Source of the DNA: Desulfobacterales bacterium
Lineage (GTDB): Bacteria > Desulfobacterota > DSM-4660 > Desulfatiglandales > B25-G16
Direction: 5' to 3'
Length of the DNA: 9,411 bases
Assembly (NCBI GenBank): GCA_013375385.1
Contig: JABXJY010000091.1
Location: 1-9,411 of the forward strand
In this document: positions 1-5,432 of the stretch, piece by piece
How positions within the stretch are numbered: position 1 is the first letter of the stretch
Layout of the letters: each line of letters opens with the position of its first letter
Notes under the pieces: generated by a model
The model's input: only the letters and a program-made list of their open reading frames with translations
Told to the model about the DNA's origin: nothing
Databases searched by the model: none
Program-made: the position numbers and the translations under genes

Positions 1-265
1 GAGGAAGGCATGTCTTGCGCCTATCCATTCAGGAGAGGAAAATTCGTGCTAAGGTAATTTCTGTCATCAGGCGGATCTCTATGATTACACAGCGTTTGAA
101 TTGCATTGCAGTTGATCAGTGAAGAGGAGATAAAGGCTAAATTTGAGTGTGAAGGGAGGTAAAGAGAAGCTCTGAAAAACCGCATCCTACCTAATCAATA
201 ATAAAACCAACTCCCAATTGCCCCTTAAATACAGGGCGAAGAGGGTAGCTATATTTAACTGCACA
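1..265. other. Upstream stretch with no supportable gene
   Basis: No convincing gene is visible. One forward frame is open from base 3 to a TGA at 119-121 (39 codons, entering from outside the window). A second frame is open from about 97 to a TAA at 160-162. Neither matches a family I recognise, and each could be the decayed 3' end of a gene cut by the window edge. The frame of the downstream recombinase is open from base 176 and includes a TTG at 218, so that gene could start further upstream than the ATG chosen here. No convincing promoter was found. Confidence 0.4.
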
Positions 266-1300
266 ATGTGGGTTAAAGGACGTCATTTGCTTGATCCTTT
301 GAGGCTCAGGCTTTGGAGGCAGGATCTGCCTGGGAGGAAGTATGTTGAACAGTATTTGCGTCACCAATACCGTCATCACTGTCGTCCCAGCCCGATCAGG
401 GGCAGTTATACCTCCTTGGAGACTTTTCTTAGACTCATAAAGGAGCTGGGTAAGAGTCGTTTAGAAGAAATGGAAAAAGGGGATCTTGAAGCTTTTATTG
501 AACATGAACAAGACCGCGGGTTAAAGCTATCGACGGTGAGGACAAGAGTGGCGGTGGTGAAGGCCTTTTTCCGTTTTCTCATGGAAAGGGGTGTTCTTGG
601 TGATGATGTGTATCCATGGAGACTGAAGATAAAGCTGCCCGAGACATTACCTCGTGCCATGGATCCGGATGATGTGGATCGATTGCTTGCTGTTGAAGGC
701 AGTGTTCGAGATCGTGCGATGATCCTGCTATTGTTGCGGACGGGGATGCGGATTGGGGAGTTGTTACATACCAAGGTGGTTGATGTGAACATGAAAGAGC
801 AAAAGATCTTGATTTATGAGGCTGATAAGACTCATCGTGGAAGAGTAGTTTTTTTCAGCGATGACGCAATGGATGCCTTGAAGGTATGGTTAGAGAAGAG
901 GGACTGGAACGTGGCGTTTCTCTTTTATGGACAGCGAGGGAATCCCCTGACCTATGCTGCTGCCCGGATGATGTTTGTGAAGTATATAGAGAAGGCAGGA
1001 CTTTCCCACAAAGGCCATACCTTGCACTCTCTGAGGCACACCTATGCCACGGCTCTCCTTAATGCCGGTATGCCTCTGGAGTGTCTGGAAACGCTTCTTG
1101 GTCACACAAGTTTAGAGGTCACCCGACGTTATGCCAGGTTATCTGATAAGACCCGGGAAGAAGAATACTTTAAAGCCATGGCAATCATTGAAAGGAGTGA
1201 GAGGGATGGATATCACCAATGTGATCGTGAATTACAGGAGGTTCTTGAAGCGGTGCAACTACTCTCCTCACACGGTGAAGAACTACATGAACATCCTTAA
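266..1300 (+). CDS. Tyrosine recombinase/integrase, first of a tandem overlapping pair
   Basis: This is a site-specific tyrosine recombinase of the XerC/XerD/phage integrase superfamily, 344 residues from the ATG at 266. It would cut and rejoin DNA through a 3'-phosphotyrosine intermediate. Residues about 45-110 form the SAM-like core-binding domain, and about 130-300 the catalytic domain. Visible catalytic residues, numbered from this ATG, are Arg162 (TGMRIGELL), probable Lys188, His254 and Arg257 (LHSLRHTYA), His280 (LLGHTS) and the nucleophile Tyr289 (VTRRYARLSD), so the active site is complete. About 55 residues follow the Tyr, longer than in XerD. The ATG at 266 was chosen over an in-frame TTG at 218 because the sequence that looks family-like begins just after it. 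Neither start has a good ribosome-binding site. The last 95 bases overlap the next recombinase gene in another frame. The natural target site is unknown. Family assignment is secure; function within a particular element is inferred. Confidence 0.93.
   Translation: MWVKGRHLLDPLRLRLWRQDLPGRKYVEQYLRHQYRHHCRPSPIRGSYTSLETFLRLIKELGKSRLEEMEKGDLEAFIEHEQDRGLKLSTVRTRVAVVKAFFRFLMERGVLGDDVYPWRLKIKLPETLPRAMDPDDVDRLLAVEGSVRDRAMILLLLRTGMRIGELLHTKVVDVNMKEQKILIYEADKTHRGRVVFFSDDAMDALKVWLEKRDWNVAFLFYGQRGNPLTYAAARMMFVKYIEKAGLSHKGHTLHSLRHTYATALLNAGMPLECLETLLGHTSLEVTRRYARLSDKTREEEYFKAMAIIERSERDGYHQCDRELQEVLEAVQLLSSHGEELHEHP
1192..1197 (+). promoter_or_regulatory. Shine-Dalgarno site for the second recombinase
   Basis: AAGGAG lies 8 bases before the ATG at 1206, inside the coding region of the first recombinase. 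It decides the start. The same frame is open to an upstream ATG at 1131, but that longer version would add 25 residues overlapping the catalytic Tyr region of the first gene and has no comparable ribosome-binding site. Confidence 0.65.
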
Positions 1301-2150
1301 GCACTTTGTGCTATGGGTGAATGTCCCCATTGAAGAGGTTGGTCATCGGAAAGCGGCAGAGTATACGGACTATCTTCTGGACAAAAGAATGAAGCCGAAA
1401 ACGATAAATTGTCATCTGGCCTGTATCCGCGTGTTCTATGACTATCTCCATCACGAGGAAGAAGTGGAGGTCCGCAATCCGATCAAGAAAGGATCTGCTC
1501 TGCGTATGAGCAAACCTCTCCCCAAGCATCTCAGGGATGAGGAGGTGATCCATCTCTTTGATGTGATAAGAAAGCCTCGTGACCGGGCCATCTTCAAGGT
1601 GATGCTGAGATGTGGCTTACGAGTAGAAGAGGTGGCAACCCTGAACCTTGCTGACTTGGATCTAAAGCGTAGCAGGATTTTTGTCCATCAAGGAAAGGGC
1701 GGTAAAGGTCGGGTTGTCTATGTAAGCAACGACGCCCGTAATGCCATTGTCCAGTATCTCAAAGCAAGACCTCGTTCCAGAGCCAAAAAGGTCTTTCTCG
1801 CAGAGAAAGATCCTTACAGGGGTAAACCTATCTCCGTTCGGGGTATCCAGAAAAGGATACAATACTATGCCCGGCTGGCGGGCCTTAAGGTCTCCTGTCA
1901 TCAACTGAGACATACCATGGCGACTCAGCTCTTAAATGCAGAGGCCGAGGTCGTTACCATCCAGGATCTCCTGGGCCACAACCAAATCAACACGACGGAG
2001 CGATACTGTTCTGTATCAAACATCAAGGTCATGAAGGATTACTTTAAAGCAATGGAGGTTATCATGCAAAGAACGACAAGAGGACATCCTCAACTCAAGG
2101 GGATAGTGCTTGACAAAAACCATTTTATGAGAGAGGATAACAACATCTAA
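1206..2150 (+). CDS. Tyrosine recombinase/integrase (XerC/XerD-like), second of the pair
   Basis: This 314-residue tyrosine recombinase resembles XerD more closely than its neighbour does. Residues 1-85 form the SAM-like N-terminal domain (NYSPHTVKNYMNILKHF). The catalytic domain runs from about 105 to 275. Active-site residues are Arg139 (RCGLRVEEVA), Lys164 in the GKGGKGRV beta-hairpin, His232 and Arg235 (CHQLRHTMATQLL), His258 (LLGHNQ) and Tyr267 (NTTERYCSV). The set is complete, so the enzyme should be active. It shares a YFKAM..I segment after the Tyr with the upstream recombinase, showing that the two are paralogous. The C-terminal tail after the Tyr is about 47 residues, roughly twice that of XerD. 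The start is set by an AAGGAG site within gene one. The 95-base overlap implies co-transcription and probably coupled translation, so the two may act as a heteromer as XerC and XerD do. That partnership is inference. Confidence 0.94.
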   Translation: MDITNVIVNYRRFLKRCNYSPHTVKNYMNILKHFVLWVNVPIEEVGHRKAAEYTDYLLDKRMKPKTINCHLACIRVFYDYLHHEEEVEVRNPIKKGSALRMSKPLPKHLRDEEVIHLFDVIRKPRDRAIFKVMLRCGLRVEEVATLNLADLDLKRSRIFVHQGKGGKGRVVYVSNDARNAIVQYLKARPRSRAKKVFLAEKDPYRGKPISVRGIQKRIQYYARLAGLKVSCHQLRHTMATQLLNAEAEVVTIQDLLGHNQINTTERYCSVSNIKVMKDYFKAMEVIMQRTTRGHPQLKGIVLDKNHFMREDNNI

Positions 2151-2187
2151 CCTATTAACTTCATTAGAACAAACAGGATATGTTACG

Positions 2188-2200
2188 TATAGCTGCTATA
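2188..2200. repeat. Perfect palindrome, 6-bp arms with 1-base centre
   Basis: TATAGC, one T, then GCTATA: a perfect dyad 37 bases after the stop of the second recombinase gene. It could be an operator or half of a recombination site. At this size chance is also possible. Confidence 0.4.
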
Positions 2201-2251
2201 TTGTGAAAAAAGGAAAGTTCGAAAAATTAAAGTATGCCAAACGTATTCTGT

Positions 2252-2271
2252 ACTTTTCATGCCTGAAAAGT
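2252..2271. repeat. Perfect inverted repeat, 8-bp arms with 4-base loop
   Basis: ACTTTTCA, then TGCC, then TGAAAAGT. The arms match perfectly and stop matching immediately outside. The stem is AT-rich and is followed by TTATGTAAT rather than a run of T, so it would be a poor rho-independent terminator for the recombinases. The size suits a protein-binding dyad such as a recombinase core site. Function unknown. Confidence 0.5.
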
Positions 2272-2328
2272 TTATGTAATCAACTTAACCTCCGAACAAA
2301 ATTCCCACTCTCATTTATCTAAGATTTG

Positions 2329-2421
2329 TAGAGATTTGACTACGACATCAATCGAGTGATCATAATGTTTAAGCTTTGTAAATACGACATGCTTCTGAGA
2401 CAATGTCTCAATTTAGAGATT
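2329..2421. repeat. Two nested pairs of 8-bp direct repeats
   Basis: TAGAGATT occurs at 2329-2336 and again at 2414-2421. Between these copies TACGACAT occurs at 2341-2348 and 2383-2390, 42 bases apart, close to four helical turns. Short direct repeats near a core site are typical of integrase arm-type sites, so an attachment-region role is conceivable next to two recombinases. The repeats are short enough that chance cannot be excluded. Confidence 0.3.
2396..2410. repeat. Perfect palindrome, 7-bp arms with 1-base centre
   Basis: TGAGACA, one A, then TGTCTCA. This is the third perfect dyad in the gene-free stretch downstream of the recombinase pair, and it lies inside the nested direct-repeat block. 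It could be an operator or recombination core. No function is demonstrated. Confidence 0.45.
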
Positions 2422-2723
2422 CATTGCCCTACAAGACACGACTTGATTAAGGTTAACATTTAGGGTTGTTGGATCATCATAAGATGCGTGGCTGACAAGG
2501 AGAAGAGGTAAGGGTAGTCTATTGCTGTTGGAGTTTAGTATTTTGATTTATATGGTAGCTTGACTTGTCGAATCATTGTAAGAGGTTCGTATTCAGGATC
2601 CCTATGAACAAGCGTTGCATCCTAAGGCACGGCTTTAAAGGCTTCATGCAGCGCTTTAATACAGTGATGATCCCAAGGGGCGGAAATTGTGCGAGCCGTT
2701 TGTATTGGCAGGGAGGATGTGTT

Positions 2724-4085
2724 CTATGCATCGTTTATTTTGACCCATTCTTTTACCTTCTTAGATTTTTCCTTTGATTTCTCGATAATATCCTCAATAT
2801 CCAGGGTGAGAAGTCTTCTATCCTCCATGACAATCCGCCCATCTATGATCGAATGTTTCACGTCATGGCCTCTAGCAGCATAGACAAGGTGTGAATAGGG
2901 ATTGTACATGGGGATAAGGTGGGGTCTATTAGTGTCAACCACTATCAGATCAGCCCTCTTGCCTACCTCTAGTGATCCGGTAATTTTCTCAAGCCCAAGG
3001 GTCCTGGCGCCACCTATCGTTGCCATCTTGATGAGAGTTTGGGCATCCATTACGGTTGGGTCGAGCTTATTTGCCTTATGTAGTTTTGCGGCCATGTCCA
3101 TCTCACGAAAAAGATCGAGGTTGTTATTTGATGCACATCCGTCAGTACCCAGACCCACGGTTATGCCGTTTGCTATCATCTCGGGAACAGGGGCGATGCC
3201 TGAGGCGAGTTTCATATTGCTTTCCGGATTGTGAACTACACGTACCTTTTTCTCTGCAAGTGATTCTATCTCGGATTTGTTGATATGGACACAGTGGTCT
3301 GCAATAAGATGGGGTCCCAAGAGACCAAGATCCTTGAGGTGTTGAACAGGCCTTTTTCCAAATTTTTTTTCAATCGCCTCTAATTCCTCTTTTGTTTCTG
3401 CCAGGTGAAGAATAAGAGGGACATCTTTGCTCAGGGCTATATCATTGGCTTTGAGCAAAAGCTCCACTCCACAGGTGAATAGAGAATGGGGTTCAACTGC
3501 TATGTTTACGAGAGGATCTTGTCTCCATCTTTCAATCAACGCCTCTGTATAGACAAATCCTTTTTCCACTTCCCCATAGTTTGGCGACGGAAAATCGTAG
3601 ATGACTTCTCCAACCAGGCATCTCATCCCGGCCTCCTGAGCAACCCTGGCCACTTCCTCCTCAAAGAGATACATGTCACAGAATGTGGTGGTTCCCGACA
3701 TGATCATCTCCGCACTTGCCAGAAGGGTACCGACCCTAACAAAATCGGCATCCATCTTGCTTTCGGCAGGAAAAATGTAATTATTCAGCCACTCCATAAG
3801 GGGAAGATCATCGGCTAGACCCCTGAAGAGGGTCATAGCTGCGTGGGTATGGCTGTTGATAAGACCAGGAAGTATCAGGCCACCTTCGGCATCAAGTTCC
3901 TTTTGTGCGCTTATCGAGCCTTTTTCAGCCCCGCCCGCCTCGCGTTGCAAAGCATTGCGGGCAGGTTGTCCTATGTAACGTATCGTATTCCCTGATATGG
4001 CCAGAAGACCATCGGGGACAATCCTGTTCTGATCATCCATGGTAAGGATAGTCCCATTATGAACTACGATATCTGCCTTGCTCAT
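2724..4085 (-). CDS. mtaD: 5-methylthioadenosine/S-adenosylhomocysteine deaminase
   Basis: This metal-dependent amidohydrolase (453 residues, the usual length) converts 5'-methylthioadenosine to methylthioinosine, and in many relatives also S-adenosylhomocysteine to S-inosylhomocysteine. It belongs to the cytosolic ATZ/TRZ-MtaD branch. The N-terminal beta-sandwich strand (VVHNGTILTMD) leads into the TIM barrel. Visible metal and substrate residues are His79 and His81 (SHTHAAMTLFRG), Glu108, His200 (VEPH), His227 and Glu230 (ILHLAETKEE), His264 (DHCVH) and Asp315 (GLGTDGCASNNN). The C-terminal part carries the typical GSLEVGKRADLIVVD strand. The ATG overlaps the stop of the upstream phosphorylase gene as ATGA, and AAGGA lies 9 bases before it. 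The neighbouring phosphorylase could take the deaminated product directly, which supports a methylthioadenosine-disposal role over cytosine or guanine deamination. S-adenosylhomocysteine activity cannot be judged from sequence. Confidence 0.92.
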   Translation of the reverse strand: MSKADIVVHNGTILTMDDQNRIVPDGLLAISGNTIRYIGQPARNALQREAGGAEKGSISAQKELDAEGGLILPGLINSHTHAAMTLFRGLADDLPLMEWLNNYIFPAESKMDADFVRVGTLLASAEMIMSGTTTFCDMYLFEEEVARVAQEAGMRCLVGEVIYDFPSPNYGEVEKGFVYTEALIERWRQDPLVNIAVEPHSLFTCGVELLLKANDIALSKDVPLILHLAETKEELEAIEKKFGKRPVQHLKDLGLLGPHLIADHCVHINKSEIESLAEKKVRVVHNPESNMKLASGIAPVPEMIANGITVGLGTDGCASNNNLDLFREMDMAAKLHKANKLDPTVMDAQTLIKMATIGGARTLGLEKITGSLEVGKRADLIVVDTNRPHLIPMYNPYSHLVYAARGHDVKHSIIDGRIVMEDRRLLTLDIEDIIEKSKEKSKKVKEWVKINDA

Positions 4086-4912
4086 TTCTCTAAGTCCTTG
4101 ATGATTCCCGTGAGTAATCTGGTTAGGGCTGGGGACGCCTTTTCGGCATTGGCAATCACCTCTTCAATTGAGGCAGCTTTCATGCAGTCGGGAAGATTGG
4201 TATTAGTGATAGCTACGATTGTCAATACCTTTAGTCCGGAATGAACGGCCTCGATGACTTCATTGACTGTTGACATCCCTACTGCATCACTGCCGATGGT
4301 CCTCAAGAATCGAGTTTCAGCAGGTGTCTCAAGGCTTGGGCCAGTTATACCCACGTAGACACCCTGATTCAAATGAATCCCTTCCTTTAAGGCCTTTTCC
4401 CTGGCCAGGGCTATCAAATCCTTATCATAGGCAGATGTCATATCAGTAAAAGTCGATCGAGATTCCTCTAAATTTCTTCCGATAAGGGGATTACTGCCGG
4501 TCAGGTTTATATGATCGGTAACCAGCATCAAGTCTCCAGGTTTAAAATGGGGATTCAATCCGCCAGCTGCACTCGAAATAAAAAGGTACTTCGCTCCCAA
4601 ATTCGCCATGATCCTCACTGGAAATGTAACTTCATTAACGGTGTATCCCTCGTAGATATGAAATCTTCCCTGCATGGCAACAACGGCCCTTCCTTCTATG
4701 CTGCCAGACAGAAGGATACCAGCATGGCCAGCAACGGTTGATCTAGGGAAATGAGGGATCTGTTCATAGGGGATTGTCTGATCGATATCTATGGTATCGG
4801 TGAGTTGTGTAAGACCGGTACCTGTAATCATGCCAATGAGAGGTTTCCCTTTTATCCGGTGCCTCAGAAAATTGGCTGCCTCGGTTATCTTTGGGTCTAT
4901 TGAGTTGCTCAC
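4082..4912 (-). CDS. Purine nucleoside phosphorylase family; probable methylthioinosine phosphorylase
   Basis: This is a trimeric-type nucleoside phosphorylase (276 residues) of the human PNP/bacterial PNP-I branch. The family splits purine nucleosides with phosphate into base and ribose-1-phosphate. Family motifs in order are GTGL (31-34, phosphate loop), GHAG (His63), QGRFHIYEGY (81-90, with His85 and Tyr87), AAGGLN (115-120), GPSLETPAE (Glu195, purine contact), GMSTVNEVI (Met213) and ITN (Asn237, purine contact). The position of human His257, which hydrogen-bonds the ribose 5'-OH and is a conserved SHxEV-type His in bacterial PNPs, is Ile249 here (SIEEV). Human MTAP likewise has a hydrophobic residue there. 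With mtaD directly downstream (ATGA overlap), methylthioinosine is the likely substrate. That is inference, and plain inosine/guanosine phosphorolysis remains possible. The start is GTG at 4912 with only a weak ribosome-binding site. An alternative symbol would be punA, left out because specificity is uncertain. Confidence 0.9.
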   Translation of the reverse strand: MSNSIDPKITEAANFLRHRIKGKPLIGMITGTGLTQLTDTIDIDQTIPYEQIPHFPRSTVAGHAGILLSGSIEGRAVVAMQGRFHIYEGYTVNEVTFPVRIMANLGAKYLFISSAAGGLNPHFKPGDLMLVTDHINLTGSNPLIGRNLEESRSTFTDMTSAYDKDLIALAREKALKEGIHLNQGVYVGITGPSLETPAETRFLRTIGSDAVGMSTVNEVIEAVHSGLKVLTIVAITNTNLPDCMKAASIEEVIANAEKASPALTRLLTGIIKDLEK

Positions 4913-4983
4913 TTTGGATACTTAATTTGTTAGGTCTGTTCTTTGTTCGACGGAAAACCGGCAACAGGGAAGATGTCACATTA

Positions 4984-5010
4984 ACTATATTAGATCAACA
5001 GCAAAGTCAA
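4984..5010 (-). promoter_or_regulatory. Candidate sigma-70-type promoter for the phosphorylase-mtaD operon
   Basis: On the minus strand TTGACT (5005-5010, 5 of 6 to consensus) is followed after 15 bases by TATAGT (4984-4989, 5 of 6). A 17-base spacer would instead put the weaker TAGTTA at the -10. It sits about 70 bases before the GTG start. The -35 box lies within the 11-bp duplicated target of the adjacent mobile element. The 15-base spacing is short, so the call is tentative. Confidence 0.4.
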
Positions 5011-5012
5011 TA
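5002..5012. repeat. Left copy of 11-bp target-site duplication
   Basis: CAAAGTCAATA directly abuts the left terminal inverted repeat at 5013. An identical copy abuts the right end at 5283-5293. The match extends three bases further left as CAG (14 bp in total, 4999-5012 and 5280-5293). In the right copy those three bases belong to the terminal repeat, so an 11-bp duplication plus a chance CAG is the simplest reading. Confidence 0.7.
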
Positions 5013-5139
5013 CTGGAGTTTCCTTAGGAATCCTCATTAAGATTAATGGGCACACTGACTTTGTTTGTAAACTCAGATATTGTAAGGAGAACCCATTATT
5101 TCTTCGCTTCAAGGCTTCCGCAGTGACCCTATCGGGCTC

Positions 5140-5158
5140 GCAGGTGGGGAATACCTGC
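5140..5158. repeat. Hairpin, 6-bp stem in the element core
   Basis: GCAGGT, loop GGGGAAT, ACCTGC. The loop GGGGAA can alternatively pair with TTCCCC at 5162-5167, and GTGGGG (5144-5149) with CCCCAC (5216-5221), so several exclusive folds are possible. Confidence 0.5.
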
Positions 5159-5172
5159 CCCTTCCCCGCTCT

Positions 5173-5189
5173 GTCCGCCGATGGCGGAC
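5173..5189. repeat. Strong hairpin, 7-bp GC-rich stem with 3-base loop
   Basis: GTCCGCC, loop GAT, GGCGGAC: a compact GC-rich stem near the centre of the element. It is followed by CCCCC rather than T residues, so it is not a forward-strand intrinsic terminator. Confidence 0.6.
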
Positions 5190-5282
5190 CCCCTTCCTGC
5201 TCACCTCGATGGGTACCCCACTGCTCTCAGCCAATCTTCGCTCAGAAACGATGGGTTCTCCTCAAGATTCAGGAAACCCCAG

Positions 5283-5293
5283 CAAAGTCAATA
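5283..5293. repeat. Right copy of 11-bp target-site duplication
   Basis: CAAAGTCAATA immediately follows the right terminal inverted repeat and is identical to 5002-5012. Removing the element and one copy would join TTAGATCAACAG-CAAAGTCAATA to TAGTCTACC, restoring one continuous intergenic region. Confidence 0.7.
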
Positions 5294-5312
5294 TAGTCTA
5301 CCAATTTTATCC

Positions 5313-5341
5313 TTGACCCATGTTTAATAGCTCTTTACTAT
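5313..5341 (+). promoter_or_regulatory. Candidate promoter for the two-gene kinase operon
   Basis: TTGACC (5313-5318, 5 of 6 to consensus) is followed after exactly 17 bases by TACTAT (5336-5341, keeping the TA and final T of a -10 box). It would give a leader of about 85 bases before the ATG at 5433. The leader contains two similar segments, TTTTTGGCTTATAG and TTTTTGGATATAG, of unknown meaning. Confidence 0.45.
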
Positions 5342-5432
5342 GCTCAAAGCTGATTTTTGGCTTATAGGGTTTTTGGATATAGATTGAAGTCTCATTGATA
5401 AAGGGTAATCTACCCATTTGCAGGCATACGAA

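Larger units (their letters stand above)
2151..2723. other. Gene-free AT-rich stretch between convergent genes
   Basis: This 573-base stretch lies between the 3' end of the recombinase pair and the 3' end of mtaD, so neither gene needs a promoter here. No reading frame looks like a real protein. Its AT-rich left half holds three short perfect palindromes and two pairs of 8-bp direct repeats, listed separately. The right part (about 2570-2720) is richer in GC and could be decayed coding sequence, but every frame that looks protein-like contains stops. No strong intrinsic terminator was found for either flanking gene. Confidence 0.5.
5086..5261. repeat. Inner inverted repeat of the element (5086-5096 and 5251-5261)
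   Basis: GGAGAACCCAT and its perfect complement ATGGGTTCTCC are 154 bases apart. They would close a large cruciform or RNA stem around the GC-rich core. Just inside, TCTTCGCT occurs as a direct repeat (near 5101 and 5235), so the two sides of the core are not simple mirror images. Confidence 0.65.
5013..5282. mobile_element. MITE-like non-autonomous element, 270 bp
   Basis: The ends are imperfect terminal inverted repeats: CTGGAGTTTCCTTA (5013-5026) and the complement of CTGGGGTTTCCTGA (5269-5282), 12 of 14 matching. A perfect inner inverted repeat, GGAGAACCCAT at 5086-5096 with ATGGGTTCTCC at 5251-5261, encloses a core clearly richer in GC than its surroundings. The core has compact hairpins at 5140-5158 and 5173-5189. 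An 11-bp perfect direct repeat flanks both ends as a target duplication should. No plausible protein is encoded, so mobility would need a transposase supplied from elsewhere. A target duplication of this length would suit an IS4-like transposase, but I do not recognise the ends. The alternative, a non-mobile dispersed intergenic repeat, does not explain the flanking duplication as well. Confidence 0.7.

Noticed and set aside
3..162. Two short open forward frames at the left edge that might be the 3' end of a decayed gene
   Set aside because: They are short, in different frames, lack a recognisable motif, and are expected by chance.
1131..1205. Longer version of the second recombinase starting at the ATG at 1131
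   Set aside because: The extra 25 residues overlap the catalytic Tyr region of the first recombinase in another frame. AAGGAG at 1192-1197 supports the ATG at 1206, where the usual N-terminus begins.
2252..2271. Hairpin as a rho-independent terminator for the recombinase genes
   Set aside because: The stem is AT-rich and no T run follows on either strand.
2471..2673. 9-bp inverted repeat GGATCATCA / TGATGATCC, 185 bases apart
   Set aside because: It does not extend beyond 9 bases, has no flanking duplication and encloses nothing coherent.
2599..2735. Forward frame with segments resembling RLHAAL.Y of IS3-type transposase integrase cores
   Set aside because: The frame is broken by two stops within 30 codons, the resemblance covers only about seven residues, and no other transposase motif or inverted repeat supports an IS remnant.
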